Shown here in pieces: positions 1 through 8,723 of a DNA stretch of 64,000 nucleotides. Positions within the stretch are counted from its first letter, which is position 1, and each line of letters opens with the position of its first letter. Under the pieces are notes generated by a model. It saw nothing but the letters and a program-made list of their open reading frames with translations. It did no database searches and had not been told where the DNA came from. The translations under genes were made by a program, and so were the position numbers. The stretch comes from Deinococcus marmoris (GTDB lineage: Bacteria > Deinococcota > Deinococci > Deinococcales > Deinococcaceae): positions 1-64,000 of the forward strand of contig NZ_MSTI01000091.1 of NCBI RefSeq assembly GCF_001949125.1. The letters are read 5' to 3'.

Positions 1-265
1 CCCGTTCCTGTCGCGCAATTTCCAGCTCCCGTTCGAGTTCTTGAAGACGAGTCTCCTGTGGTGAAAGGGCGGGGATCCCCCGCCCGGTGAAGGCAGGGCG
101 TCCAGCGGCCGTTTGATGGTCCTGCTGTTGCTTCCACCGGACAACGTAGTGAGGAGGAACGCCGAGGTCACGGGCGATCTGAGCGCAACTCTTACCGGTC
201 GTGCGAACCAGGCGGACAGCTTCGTATTTGAACTCAGCGGTGAACTTTTGCTTGGGTACGGACAT
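1..265 (-). CDS. IS3-family transposase OrfA, cut by the window edge
   Basis: Reading right to left, the frame opens with MSVPKQKFTAEFKYEAVRLV and continues through a helix-turn-helix (about residues 22-50, containing the sequence KSCAQIARDLGVPPHYVVRW) into a Glu/Arg-rich coiled segment (LQELERELEIARQER). This is the build of IS3-group OrfA proteins, which bind the element ends and work with OrfB or as an OrfAB frameshift fusion. The start ATG (263-265) follows a GGAGGACAGA ribosome site. The element's outer end probably lies near 305-307, where the minus strand reads TGGTGGAGGGTAAG. Only about 88 codons are visible, so it cannot be said whether orfB follows or the element is intact. Confidence 0.8.
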   Translation of the reverse strand, partial: MSVPKQKFTAEFKYEAVRLVRTTGKSCAQIARDLGVPPHYVVRWKQQQDHQTAAGRPAFTGRGIPALSPQETRLQELERELEIARQER

Positions 266-299
266 TCTGTCCTCCAGTGTGAATCACACTGAACTTACC

Positions 300-424
300 C
301 TCCACCAAACCCTAACAACATCATCCTTCTCCTTCTCGCTCTCGTCATGAACAGACGCCCATAAGGACGCTATTCCTCCCGCTCGGATTTCATCGTTTTT
401 GCAAACGATTCAATCAGAGTCCTT
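300..424 (+). repeat. Partial copy of the TACGG dispersed repeat family
   Basis: The segment GCTCGGATTTC (381-391), a stem-loop ATCGTTT-TTGC-AAACGAT (392-409), then TCAATCAGAGTCC (410-422) match the right half of the repeats at 17343-17538 and 37384-37520. The flanks are conserved but the 7-bp stem has a completely different sequence while still pairing perfectly. The left half is missing, and the IS3 element end lies immediately to the left, so the copy was probably truncated by that insertion. Confidence 0.5.
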
Positions 425-463
425 GTCATGCCTCAAGGCGAGCGCAGAACGTCTGGAGGGAGT

Positions 464-868
464 ACCCCGTTCAGGACTTGAGCTGGCGTAGATTGCTCCG
501 CGTCCAGACGATGAAAATCGAGGTGACATGGATCGATATTCTTTCCAACACAGTTGAGATCGTCGGCGCAGCATTCGCCCGCTTCACCGTTGGACCAAAT
601 CGCACTTCAGCGCTGAGAAAAAGTGTCGTCACCAGAGAGTCATCGACGCTCTGCCCATCGTGGGCTAAATTTATCCGCTCAGGAGCAATTCCCGGTAGAC
701 CACCGGATGGCGGTCAGCACACCAACCAACACAAACGCATTGAAACGGTGTTCTCGCAACTTGCTGCTGAGAATGCCCAGTCTGTCCAGACCAAAACACT
801 GGTCCCATCGCGGTTGTGCGTCGTCCTGACCGTCATCGCCCACAACCTTACCTGGCCCTGAACGGGGT
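464..868 (+). mobile_element. Short IS remnant with perfect 12-bp inverted ends
   Basis: ACCCCGTTCAGG at 464-475 is the exact inverse complement of CCTGAACGGGGT at 857-868. Between them lies a degenerate transposase fragment on the plus strand. The element is about 405 bp, far shorter than a full IS of roughly 1 kb, so it is an internally deleted, non-autonomous derivative. The right end stops 5 bp before the stop codon of the S10 peptidase gene on the other strand, so that gene's 3' end was spared. No clear target-site duplication was seen. Confidence 0.6.
478..861 (+). pseudogene. Transposase fragment (IS982-like C-terminus)
   Basis: The last 45 residues of this 127-residue frame contain KRIETVFSQLAAENAQSVQT followed by KTLVPSRLCVVLTVIAHNL. 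This resembles the C-terminal region of IS982-type transposases, in which a conserved Glu in an R(K)RIE motif is part of the catalytic triad. The N-terminal two thirds do not read like a transposase, and the whole lies inside a 405-bp element with inverted ends. It is a relic, unable to encode a working enzyme. The family assignment rests on motif memory only. Confidence 0.5.
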
Positions 869-873
869 CAATC

Positions 874-2367
874 TCAGGTTTTCGCCCACTTGATAAAGGC
901 GCTCAAGTCCTGATACTGCTGCTCCAGACTGGGCAGGTGCACGTACATCATGTGGCCAGCTTCATAGAACGCCTCGCGGATATTCTTCTGGAGACCGGGA
1001 TCAAGTTGCAGGTGATCAAAGGTATGCCGCATCGCCCAGTACGGTGTGGCGAAGTCATAGTAACCGGCAGCTACCAAGACTTTCAGATGGGGGTTCTGGT
1101 GCATGGCGCTTCTCAGGGTGTCCGACACCCGCACGTGCCGGTTCTCGAAGTCCTTGTTGCTCCACGGACGGGTCCGCCCCGATAGGACCTCATACGCCAG
1201 ATCAGACTGGAAGCCCAGTTCCTGACGGACATAATGGTTCAGAGTCGCTGTGTAAGGTCCCACGATGGCCGCGTAGCTTGGATCGTAATCCGTGCCGCTG
1301 CCGCCTTTCTCGCGGTCAATGCCCGTGAAACGGCTGTCGAGACGCCCGACGGTCAGCCCCTGATCCCGCAGCAGTTCCTTGCAGAAGCGCGACAGCGGAA
1401 CACGCAGATCGTGGTTCAGGACGAACTGCTCGCTCAGGCCAGTGAGCCGGGCATACCGCTGGGCAATCTTGAGACGGACGTCTGGCGACAGGCGGGCACC
1501 GAGGTGCAGGGCGCTGGAATACTCGTTGTCCGCAAACGCTTCCGCTTCCCGCAGCACCGTTTCCAGGGGGCGGCGTTCGCCGAGTTTGTCGTGATACCAG
1601 GCCGTGGCCGTCTGGGTTGGCAAATGGGTGACATATGCCAGGTCGTGACCCGGCGTGGTGTCCACCGTGGCGTAATCGAGGATGGCGCTGATCAGCATCA
1701 GTCCACTGAGAAACATGCCGTGACGCTCTTGCAGGTAACCGCTCAGGCCAGCGGAACGCAGCGTGCCGTAACTCTCGCCAAGCAGGAATTTAGGGCTGAG
1801 CCAGCGGCCCGCGCGCGTCGTCCACAGGCGGATAAAATCGCCTACCGATTCGATGTCTTTCTGGAAGCCGTGGAAATCGCCTGGATTCTCTCCCTCGGTC
1901 ACGCGGGAATAGCCTGTACTCACCGGATCGATGAACACGAGGTCCGTGTCCGCCAGGAGCGTGAACTCGTTGTCCGTGAGCCGGTAGGGCGGCCCAGTCA
2001 GCCCACCGGCGTCGCCCATCACCACCCGGCGCGGCCCCAGCAGGCCCAGGTGCAGCCACAGGGATGGGCTGCCCGGGCCACCGTTGTAGGCGAAGGTCAC
2101 CGGGCGCGTCGTGGCCTCCTGATCGTCCAGGGCGTAGGCCACGAAGAAGATGCTGGCCTGCCCCTTGTTGCCTTCAAATTCGCCGTCTTTGGCGTGCTTT
2201 TCCTCAAGCAGCACCATCGTTCCAGCCGTGGCCGTGTAGTTCAGGGTCCTGCCGTTTACATTCAGGCTGTGCCGGGTGACACTCACCTCATCACAAGGCC
2301 TCCGGGCAGCGTGCTGGGCGTCTTTTTTCTCTTCTGGTGCATCATTGCGGTCAGGAGTTTCGTTCAT
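874..2367 (-). CDS. Serine carboxypeptidase-like peptidase (family S10)
   Basis: This 497-residue protein carries the S10 signatures. NGGPG near residues 95-99 gives the oxyanion-hole region, GESYGT has the nucleophile near Ser199, an Asp sits in YYDFATPY in the last quarter, and a His in EAGHMMY near the end. S10 enzymes remove C-terminal residues from peptides. The first 25 residues are charged (many Asp, Glu and Lys) with no signal peptide, so a cytoplasmic location is inferred. The start is ATG with an AAGGAAGGAACAA ribosome site. It lies downstream of the thiolase gene on the same strand, 39 bp away, and may be co-transcribed with it. Its own substrate cannot be read from sequence. Confidence 0.88.
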   Translation of the reverse strand: MNETPDRNDAPEEKKDAQHAARRPCDEVSVTRHSLNVNGRTLNYTATAGTMVLLEEKHAKDGEFEGNKGQASIFFVAYALDDQEATTRPVTFAYNGGPGSPSLWLHLGLLGPRRVVMGDAGGLTGPPYRLTDNEFTLLADTDLVFIDPVSTGYSRVTEGENPGDFHGFQKDIESVGDFIRLWTTRAGRWLSPKFLLGESYGTLRSAGLSGYLQERHGMFLSGLMLISAILDYATVDTTPGHDLAYVTHLPTQTATAWYHDKLGERRPLETVLREAEAFADNEYSSALHLGARLSPDVRLKIAQRYARLTGLSEQFVLNHDLRVPLSRFCKELLRDQGLTVGRLDSRFTGIDREKGGSGTDYDPSYAAIVGPYTATLNHYVRQELGFQSDLAYEVLSGRTRPWSNKDFENRHVRVSDTLRSAMHQNPHLKVLVAAGYYDFATPYWAMRHTFDHLQLDPGLQKNIREAFYEAGHMMYVHLPSLEQQYQDLSAFIKWAKT

Positions 2368-2406
2368 TTGTTCCTTCCTTGCGAAAGCGGTTGACGGCCC
2401 AGAACT

Positions 2407-3552
2407 TCACAGGCGTTCGATGATGGTGGCGGTTGCCATGCCGTGGCCGATGCACATGGTCTGCAATCCAAACGTGCCGCCTGTGGCTTCCAGACCAGTG
2501 AGCATCTTGGCCATCAATCCCGCGCCGCTGGCCCCCAGGGGATGGCCGTGGGCCACGGCCCCGCCCCAGGGATTGACCCGGGCCGGATCGGCTTTCAGCT
2601 CGTGGGTCCACGCCAGGGCCACGCTGGCGAAAGCCTCATTGATCTCGATCCAGTCGATGTCGGCCAGGGTCATCCCGGCCTTTTTCAGCGCCTTGCGGGT
2701 GGCCGGAATAACGCCCGTGAGCTGCATGGTGGGATCGTCTCCTACCACCACGCGGGCGCGGAAGCGGGCGCGTGGGCGCAGGCCGTCAGCGACAGCCGCC
2801 TCCCGGTCCCCCACCAGCACGGCGGCGGCCCCGTCGCTGATCTGGCTGGCGTTCCCGGCGGTGACCACCCCGGCTTCCCGGAACGGTGTCTTGAGGGCGG
2901 CCATCCTGACCGGGTCAATGTCGCCGCGCACGCCCTCGTCGTGCTGAACGGTGATGGCGTTTCCGTCGGCGTCCAGCCCAGGGGCGGGCAGCAGTTCGGC
3001 GTGTAGCCCGCGCGACGCGGCGGCCCGGCGGTGGCTTTCGGCGGCAAAGGCGTCGAGCATCTCGCGGCTCAGGTTCCAGGCGGCGGCGATGCGCTCGGCG
3101 CTCTCCCCCTGATGGATCAGATCGACCGCTGAGAGCAATGCGGGATTGAGGCGCTCGAAGCCGCCGCCGATGTCGCTGAACATCGGCACGCGGGTCATGC
3201 TCTCCACGCCGCAGCCGATGGCGTAGGTCAGGTCCCCGGCGTCCACGCCCTGCGACGCGAAATGCACGGCCTGCTGCCCGCTGCCGCACATGCGGTTCAG
3301 GCTCAGGGCCGGGACTTCGGCGGGAAACCCGGCCAGCAGCACCGCCAGCCGCCCGATGTTCGCGCCCTGTTCACCCGTCTGCGTGACGGTGCCGGTGATC
3401 ACGTCCTCGATTTTGCCCGCCTCCAGGCCCGCGCGGCTCAGCAACCCATTCAGCGTGAAGGCGAGCAGGGCGTCGGGCCGAACCTCACGGTAAACTCCGC
3501 CCCGCTTGCCGTAGGGGGTGCGAACCGCTTCCAGAATGACCGCTTCTCTCAT
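2407..3552 (-). CDS. Acetyl-CoA acyltransferase (thiolase)
   Basis: The 381-residue protein opens with [18 protein letters not shown], typical of thiolases. The acyl-accepting cysteine is Cys89 in [10 protein letters not shown], and the C-terminal catalytic pair is in [11 protein letters not shown] and [11 protein letters not shown]. It cleaves 3-ketoacyl-CoA with CoA, the last step of beta-oxidation, or of isoleucine breakdown. It stands downstream of genes for an acyl-CoA dehydrogenase and a 3-hydroxyacyl-CoA dehydrogenase-type SDR on the same strand. Together these supply all steps except enoyl-CoA hydration, which must come from elsewhere. The start ATG has an AGGAG site six bases upstream. 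Chain-length preference is unknown. Confidence 0.93.
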   Translation of the reverse strand: MREAVILEAVRTPYGKRGGVYREVRPDALLAFTLNGLLSRAGLEAGKIEDVITGTVTQTGEQGANIGRLAVLLAGFPAEVPALSLNRMCGSGQQAVHFASQGVDAGDLTYAIGCGVESMTRVPMFSDIGGGFERLNPALLSAVDLIHQGESAERIAAAWNLSREMLDAFAAESHRRAAASRGLHAELLPAPGLDADGNAITVQHDEGVRGDIDPVRMAALKTPFREAGVVTAGNASQISDGAAAVLVGDREAAVADGLRPRARFRARVVVGDDPTMQLTGVIPATRKALKKAGMTLADIDWIEINEAFASVALAWTHELKADPARVNPWGGAVAHGHPLGASGAGLMAKMLTGLEATGGTFGLQTMCIGHGMATATIIERL

Positions 3553-3649
3553 GGGTTCTCCTGTGGTGACGGGGAATTGTCAGGACATTCGGCCAGGGTC
3601 AGGGTGCTGCGCCTTGCCCGTTCATAGGGCTGCGCTGCCGTCTGGGCGC

Positions 3650-4411
3650 TCATCTGGGGGCCATTCGGATCGCGCCGTCCAGCCGGATGGTCTCGCCGTT
3701 GAGCATCCCATTCTCGAAGATGTGCCGCACCAGCGCGGCGTATTCGTCGGCGCGGCCCAGGCGGCTGGGAAACGGCACCTGCTGGCCCAGCGAATCCTGG
3801 GCCTCCTGCGGCAGCCCCTGGAGCATGGGCGTCTCGAAGATGCCGGGAGCCACGGTGACCACGCGGATGCCGCTGCGGGCCAGATCACGGGCGATGGGCA
3901 GGGTCATGCCCACCACCCCGCCCTTGCTGGCCGCATAGGCCGCCTGTCCGATCTGACCGTCGTAGGCGGCCACTGAGGCGGTGTTGACGATCACCCCGCG
4001 CTCTCCTCCCTCGCCGGGTTCGTGGTCCAGCATGGCCTGCGCCGCGAGGCGGATCACGTTGAAGGTGCCGATCAGGTTGACCCGCACCGTGCGCTCGAAG
4101 ACGTCCAGCGGGTGCGGGCCGCGCTTGCCTGCCGTGGTGGCCGCCGGGGCGATCCCGGCGCAGCTTACTGCCCCGTGCAATGCGCCGAAGCGCTCAAGCC
4201 CGGCATGAAGGGCGGCCTGCACATCTGCCTCGCTGGCCACGTCTGCCCGCACGAACAGGCCGCCGAGTTCCCCGGCCAGCGCCTCGCCCGCCTCCGCATT
4301 CAGATCCAGCATCAATGGAAAGCCGCCTGCCTCGGCCACCATCCGGGCCGTGCCTGCCCCCAGCCCGGAGGCTGCCCCCGTGATCAGCACCGTCTTGTCT
4401 TTGAGATTCAT
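3650..4411 (-). CDS. SDR, likely 3-hydroxyacyl-CoA dehydrogenase type 2
   Basis: A 253-residue classical short-chain dehydrogenase. It shows the nucleotide-binding motif TGAASGLG at residues 11-18, a catalytic Ser in [11 protein letters not shown], and the YAASK pair. The segment [27 protein letters not shown] and the ending [14 protein letters not shown] are characteristic of the HSD17B10 / 3-hydroxyacyl-CoA dehydrogenase type 2 group, which oxidises 3-hydroxyacyl-CoA, including the branched 2-methyl-3-hydroxybutyryl-CoA of isoleucine breakdown. It sits between the acyl-CoA dehydrogenase and thiolase genes, consistent with this role. The start ATG follows GGAGGAAGAGTC. Substrate length is inferred from family only. 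Confidence 0.85.
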   Translation of the reverse strand: MNLKDKTVLITGAASGLGAGTARMVAEAGGFPLMLDLNAEAGEALAGELGGLFVRADVASEADVQAALHAGLERFGALHGAVSCAGIAPAATTAGKRGPHPLDVFERTVRVNLIGTFNVIRLAAQAMLDHEPGEGGERGVIVNTASVAAYDGQIGQAAYAASKGGVVGMTLPIARDLARSGIRVVTVAPGIFETPMLQGLPQEAQDSLGQQVPFPSRLGRADEYAALVRHIFENGMLNGETIRLDGAIRMAPR

Positions 4412-4446
4412 GACTCTTCCTCCTGCTGCTGTTCAGGCAACCTGAA

Positions 4447-5592
4447 TTACCGCTGCAACTCGCGGGCGATGACCAGTTTCTGGATCTCGCTGGTGCCCTC
4501 GTAGATTTGCAACACCTTGGCGTCCCGGAACAGTTTCTCCACCGGATATTCCGTCGAGTACCCCATCCCGCCGAAGATCTGCACGGCCTCGGTGGCCGCT
4601 GCCATCACGCTCTCGGCGGCGAACAGCTTGGCCTGCGAGGCAGCCAGGGTGTTGCGCTGGCCGTGGTCGATCAGCCACGCGGCGCGGTAGGCCAGCAACC
4701 GGGCGGCCTCCAGCGAGGTGGACATCTCGGCCAGCTTGGCGGCAATGAGCTGATGGCGGATGATCGGCTGCCCCATCGTCTGCCGGGTCTGCGCGTAGGC
4801 CAGACTTTCCTCCAGACAGCGGGCATGCACACCCACCCCGAAAGCCGCCACCATCGGGCGGGAGTGGTCAAAGGCGTCCATGGCGATGCGGAAACCCTGG
4901 CCTTCCTCACCGATGCGCTGCGAGGCGGGAATGCGGCAGTCGTCGAAAAAGACCTCGCAAGTGGGGGCGCAGCGCTGGCCCAGCTTGTCCAGCGGCTCCC
5001 CGACGCGCAGTCCCGGCGTGCCACGCTCGACGATGAAGACGCTCAGGCCCCGACTGCCTCCCTCACCTGCCTGACCGCCCCCCGTTCGCGCAAACACCAC
5101 GAAGAACGAGGCGCGGTTGGCGTTGCTGATCCAGGTCTTGCTGCCCGACAGGACATAGTCGTCGCCGTCGCGTGCCGCGCGGGTCTGTAGGCCCGCCACG
5201 TCGCTGCCCGCCCCTGGCTCCGTCGCGGCGTAAGAGGCCAGTTCACCAGCCACCAGCCGGGGCAGCACCCACTGCTTTTGCCCCTCGCTGCCGTGGTGGA
5301 TGATGGCGTCGGCAGCCAGCGAGTTGATGCTCAGCGCCGCGCCGACGCCCACGCAGCCCCGGCACAGTTCCTCGGTAACCAGGGTCAGGGCCAGACAGCC
5401 CAGCCCCGCGCCGCCGTAGGACTCCGGCACGGTCAGGTTCAGCAGACCCAGGGCCAGCGCCTGATTGTAGATGGCCTGCGGAAATGCCTTGGTGCGGTCC
5501 AGCTCCGCCGCCTGCGGAATGATCTCCCGCCCGGTAAAGGTCCGGGCGAGCTGCTGGAGCTGGCGTTCTTCTGAGTCGAGCATGAAATCCAA
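4447..5592 (-). CDS. Acyl-CoA dehydrogenase
   Basis: A 381-residue flavoenzyme of the short/medium-chain acyl-CoA dehydrogenase type. It has YAATEPGAGSDVAG (FAD and substrate binding), WISNANRA, and near the C-terminus GGMGYSTEYPVEKLFRD and IYEGTSEIQ, where the Glu is the catalytic base. It makes trans-2-enoyl-CoA and passes electrons to ETF. It is the first gene of the cluster with the SDR and thiolase. The frame opens at a TTG (5590-5592) with a GGAGG site five bases before it; the ATG nine bases further in (5583) is an alternative but has poorer spacing. Confidence 0.93.
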   Translation of the reverse strand: MDFMLDSEERQLQQLARTFTGREIIPQAAELDRTKAFPQAIYNQALALGLLNLTVPESYGGAGLGCLALTLVTEELCRGCVGVGAALSINSLAADAIIHHGSEGQKQWVLPRLVAGELASYAATEPGAGSDVAGLQTRAARDGDDYVLSGSKTWISNANRASFFVVFARTGGGQAGEGGSRGLSVFIVERGTPGLRVGEPLDKLGQRCAPTCEVFFDDCRIPASQRIGEEGQGFRIAMDAFDHSRPMVAAFGVGVHARCLEESLAYAQTRQTMGQPIIRHQLIAAKLAEMSTSLEAARLLAYRAAWLIDHGQRNTLAASQAKLFAAESVMAAATEAVQIFGGMGYSTEYPVEKLFRDAKVLQIYEGTSEIQKLVIARELQR

Positions 5593-5630
5593 GAGACCCT
5601 CCCTGGGTGCTTACCTGCGGCGGAGTGCCG

Positions 5631-5678
5631 CCAGGTTGCATTGAGTGTGAATTGACCAATTGAGCATACTCAACCTGG
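5631..5678. promoter_or_regulatory. Long dyad upstream of the acyl-CoA dehydrogenase gene
   Basis: CCAGGTTG (5631-5638) and CAACCTGG (5671-5678) are perfect inverted arms. Inside them lies a second dyad TTGAG-CATA-CTCAA at 5660-5673. On the minus strand TATGCT (5668-5663) could be a -10. The position, about 40-90 bp before the start of the beta-oxidation cluster, suggests an operator for a TetR- or GntR-type regulator. The regulator is not identified. Confidence 0.35.
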
Positions 5679-5879
5679 CACGGCTGTGCAGGACGGCATG
5701 CGGTCAGCAGAGACAACCGGGTGTTGTTCGCACGCTGAGAGAACTGGCGGCTGACAATGGGAGCGTGAAGCCGCCAGAGACTGATGACGCCGCCCCCATA
5801 CGCTGCATGACCCGCCACCTGCTCTTGGCCGCTGATCAGACGGAAAGGTTCAATCGGCCCGTGTGAACTTTGACCTCTT

Positions 5880-6150
5880 CCTCAGAACAGGCTGTGCAGG
5901 GGCAAGTCCTGAAGTTGCTGGCCCGCAGACCGAACTTGCCCACGGTGATGATCAAGGGGCTGGCGGGAGCGGCTTTGGTTGGTGGCACGGGCATCAGGCG
6001 CTGCCCGCAGCCATCGGCATGATGCTGTTTTACACGGCTGGCATAGCGGTCATTAACTTGTGGATTGATCGTCGTGAACGTCCGAGCGCCCCTCCCGTCT
6101 GGTCTGATGGCACTGCCCGTGCTGTATGGCGTGTGGTACGCCATGCACCT
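5880..6150 (+). pseudogene. Possible decayed membrane-protein gene
   Basis: No intact gene lies between the acyl-CoA dehydrogenase promoter and the MetX-like gene. Three hydrophobic protein-like pieces follow each other on the plus strand in different frames: PNLPTVMIKGLAGAALVGG (about 5929-5985), then AAIGMMLFYTAGIAVINLW (about 6009-6065), then ALPVLYGVWYAMHL (about 6110-6151). This order fits a small membrane protein broken by two frameshifts, but it could be chance hydrophobicity in GC-rich DNA. No family was recognised. Confidence 0.22.
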
Positions 6151-6153
6151 GGA

Positions 6154-7239
6154 TCAGACCTGCGGAAGGTGTTCGGCGTTGGCAACAGGCAGAGGCGGCG
6201 CTGCTGGAGCGTCCAGCAGGTCCCGCACCTGCGTGGCAAAGGCCAGTGTGTCGTTCACGCAGCCCAGATGTCCCTGCGCGGAGGCAAATTCCAGATGGAC
6301 GTGACTGACCCCCGCTGCCGCCGACGCCTGCGCGAAGGTCCGCATCTCGGCGGCGGGGAAGAACTGGTCCACGGCGACGTTCACGGTGAGCAGCCGCAGC
6401 CCGGTCTCAGTCCAGTGTGCAAACAGCCTGGGGTGCGGGGCCACTGCCGCCAGATCGTGCGTCTCTATCAACCGCGCGATGTCCAGAATGTGCGGCAGGC
6501 TGGCCGTCCCCGAGCGGGAGGACAGGTAGCTGCCGAGATCGGCGTCCCGGAAGGTCGATTCCAGCCCGTCAGCGCCCAGACCGAAGAAGGTGATCAGACG
6601 CAGGGCCTCATCCAGGCCGCCTGCCTGCGCCACCTGATGCAGAAAGGGAGTGAAGGCGTCACGCAGCACGGGACCGATGTATGGGCTGGCGGCCACCGCC
6701 ACCACGCGCGGCGCAAGTCTGGGGGTCCGCGCCGCCCACTGGAGGGCCTGCAACCCGCCCAGGCTGGGGCCAGCCACGGCGTGCCAGCGCTCCACCCCCA
6801 GCGCCTGCATCAATTCCAGTTGGATGGCATGCAGGTTGCCAAAATCCCAGGCCGGAAACCGTCCGCCCCACGCCTTTCCATCTGCGTGAGGGGTGTCCGG
6901 TCCGGTGGTCACGATGCCAGGATCATGGGCTTGCACGTTGGACGGCGTGTTCATGCAGATCACGAAGAAACGCTCGGTGTCCAGCGCCAACCCTGGCCCG
7001 ATCAGCGCGGCCCACCAGCCGGGTGTACCGTCCGGGTTCAGTCCTGCCGCGCGCATGGTGCCGGTGTAGTAGTGACAGACCAGTACGGCATTATCGCGCG
7101 CCGCGTTCAGTGTTCCCCAGGACTGCGCGCCCAGCCGAAGCGGCACCTCCACACCAGAAAACGTTGCCTGGGTCGAGAAGACCCATTCACCCGGCCTCGC
7201 GCCCGCTTCCAGCCTTGGTCCACACAGCTTGTCGCTCAT
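6154..7239 (-). CDS. MetX-like homoserine O-acetyltransferase family protein
   Basis: The 361-residue alpha/beta-hydrolase shows the layout of homoserine O-acetyltransferases. It has LRLGAQSWGTLNAARDNAVL near the N-terminus, CMNTPS, the nucleophile elbow GPSLGG near residue 155, Asp in NVAVDQFFP, and His in SAQGHLGC. MetX makes O-acetylhomoserine from homoserine and acetyl-CoA for methionine synthesis. The usual NVLGGC-type segment reads MNTPSNVQAH, so this may be a divergent paralogue with another acyl or alcohol substrate. A TACCCT hexamer on the minus strand (7253-7248), eight bases before the ATG, suggests a near-leaderless transcript. Confidence 0.75.
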   Translation of the reverse strand: MSDKLCGPRLEAGARPGEWVFSTQATFSGVEVPLRLGAQSWGTLNAARDNAVLVCHYYTGTMRAAGLNPDGTPGWWAALIGPGLALDTERFFVICMNTPSNVQAHDPGIVTTGPDTPHADGKAWGGRFPAWDFGNLHAIQLELMQALGVERWHAVAGPSLGGLQALQWAARTPRLAPRVVAVAASPYIGPVLRDAFTPFLHQVAQAGGLDEALRLITFFGLGADGLESTFRDADLGSYLSSRSGTASLPHILDIARLIETHDLAAVAPHPRLFAHWTETGLRLLTVNVAVDQFFPAAEMRTFAQASAAAGVSHVHLEFASAQGHLGCVNDTLAFATQVRDLLDAPAAPPLPVANAEHLPQV

Positions 7240-7363
7240 TACAGCAAAGGGTAGGCGGGGAGCGTTACGCGGCGGTCACAGTGAGGCTTCTGGTCAGGTC
7301 TTCCTTTCCCTTCCCCCACGCTGTAACGCCCATGTGACGCCTCCCCATTACACTGCGCGCGTT

Positions 7364-8524
7364 ATGAAAACTCTACTTCTGACGGGCGTGTTGCTCGCGG
7401 TTTCCGGTGCGGGCGCAGTAAAGGTAGGCGTGCTGATTCCCCTTTCCGGGGCGGGCAGCGTGTCGGGCCAGGCGGCCAAGAACGGCTACGAACTGGCGCT
7501 TGATGAGATCAATAAGGCTGGTGGCGTGCTGGGCAAACCGCTGGAAGTGGTCTACGGTGACGACGCCAGCGCCCCGGCCAAGGCGGTGCCGGAATTCGTC
7601 AAGCTGGTCACGGTGGATAAGGTGGACTTCATGGCCGGCGGCGTGAGCAGCGCGGTCAGTGTGGCCCTTTCGGGGCCGGCCAAGCAGTACAACACCTTCA
7701 TGGCCTGGATCGGGGCCGCTGCCACGCCCGTCGAGGATGCGTTCGCCGATCACAAGTATTTCTTTCACTATCACCCGTGGTCCTACTACAATTTCGAGGC
7801 CATCCTGGGCTTCTTCAAGACCCTCAAGGACAAGCAGGGGGCCAAAAATATTGCCATCGCCTACGAGGACGGCCCCTTCGGCAGCGCGGGCATCGACGCC
7901 ACCGTGGACGCCTTCAAGAAGGCCGGATTCAATGTGGTGCTGACCGAGAAGTTCAAGACCGGCAGCGGCAACTTCGGCCCGCTGGTCAGCAAGGCCAAGG
8001 CCGCCAAACCCGACATCATGTACTGGGTGGGCTACGACACCGACGCCCTGCCGCTGGCCACTGAGATCAAGCAGCAGAACCTCAAGCTGGGCCTGATCTA
8101 CGGCACGCCGCCGAGCTGGCCCGTGGGCTTCGAGAAAAACCCCCTGGCCAACGACATCGCGGGCCTGAGTCTGTGGCTGCCCACCAGCCCCAACAAGGAA
8201 AGCGCCGCTTTCGTCGCGGCCTACAAGAAGAAGTTCAACAACGTCACGGAGGAGTACTTTGCGCCTTTGGCCTACGTGAACCTCAAGTCGCTGGCCGCCG
8301 CCATTAACAAGGCGGGCAGTGTGGACAAAGACAAGGTGGCCGCCGAACTCGCCAGGATCAACATGCCCACGCCGTTTGGACCACTGACTTTCAGCAAGAG
8401 CCTCAAGACCCAGTACCAGGGCTTTAAGGCGGGCAACTGGCTGCACTTCCAGTTCCTGAACGACACCCGCGTGCCCGTTTACCCGGCCAACTTTTCGCAG
8501 AAGCCCGTGGTGTGGGGCAAGTAG
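7364..8524 (+). CDS. Branched-chain amino acid-type ABC substrate-binding protein
   Basis: A 386-residue extracytoplasmic solute receptor. Residues 1-18 (MKTLLLTGVLLAVSGAGA) are a Sec signal peptide. The mature part begins VKVGVLIPLSGAGSVSGQ, the usual start of Leu/Ile/Val-type receptors, followed by the two-lobed fold with ELALDEINKAGGVLGKPLE. It delivers substrate to the permease and ATPase genes that follow. TACACT at 7349-7354, nine bases before this ATG, is a -10-like hexamer and supports this start, giving a transcript with almost no leader. A repeat and a hydrolase gene separate it from the permeases. The family covers amino acids, amides and urea, so the ligand is uncertain. Confidence 0.9.
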   Translation: MKTLLLTGVLLAVSGAGAVKVGVLIPLSGAGSVSGQAAKNGYELALDEINKAGGVLGKPLEVVYGDDASAPAKAVPEFVKLVTVDKVDFMAGGVSSAVSVALSGPAKQYNTFMAWIGAAATPVEDAFADHKYFFHYHPWSYYNFEAILGFFKTLKDKQGAKNIAIAYEDGPFGSAGIDATVDAFKKAGFNVVLTEKFKTGSGNFGPLVSKAKAAKPDIMYWVGYDTDALPLATEIKQQNLKLGLIYGTPPSWPVGFEKNPLANDIAGLSLWLPTSPNKESAAFVAAYKKKFNNVTEEYFAPLAYVNLKSLAAAINKAGSVDKDKVAAELARINMPTPFGPLTFSKSLKTQYQGFKAGNWLHFQFLNDTRVPVYPANFSQKPVVWGK

Positions 8525-8542
8525 GGGCAAGGGGGCGGCGAC

Positions 8543-8676
8543 GGTTTAACCCCTCAGTCTGCTTCGCAGCCAGCTCCCCTTAAAAGGGAGCCAAGGAGTG
8601 CGACTGGCCGGGCAATTCCGCAACTCTTGCCTCCCTTCTAAGGGGAGGTGGCCCGAAGGGCCGGAGGGGTTAAACC
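8543..8676 (+). repeat. Dispersed repeat with GGTTTAACCCCTC ends, copy 1
   Basis: The 134-bp segment begins GGTTTAACCCCTC and ends GAGGGGTTAAACC, so the ends are inverted repeats. A second copy in opposite orientation lies at 39221-39348, sharing inner blocks such as AGCTCCCCTTAAAAGGGAGC-like and CTTCGCAGCCAGCT-like stems. It sits between a secreted-receptor gene and a hydrolase gene and could fold into a strong hairpin that stabilises or ends transcripts. Confidence 0.7.
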
Positions 8677-8723
8677 GCAAGCTCCCACCCCTGCACATCC
8701 GAACAATAAATAAAGGGGCCACC

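Noticed and set aside
5863..7254. 463-residue plus-strand frame
   Set aside because: Most of it is antisense to the MetX-like gene and has the Arg/Gly/Gln-rich composition of a shadow frame; no family match. The MetX-like motifs on the minus strand are decisive.
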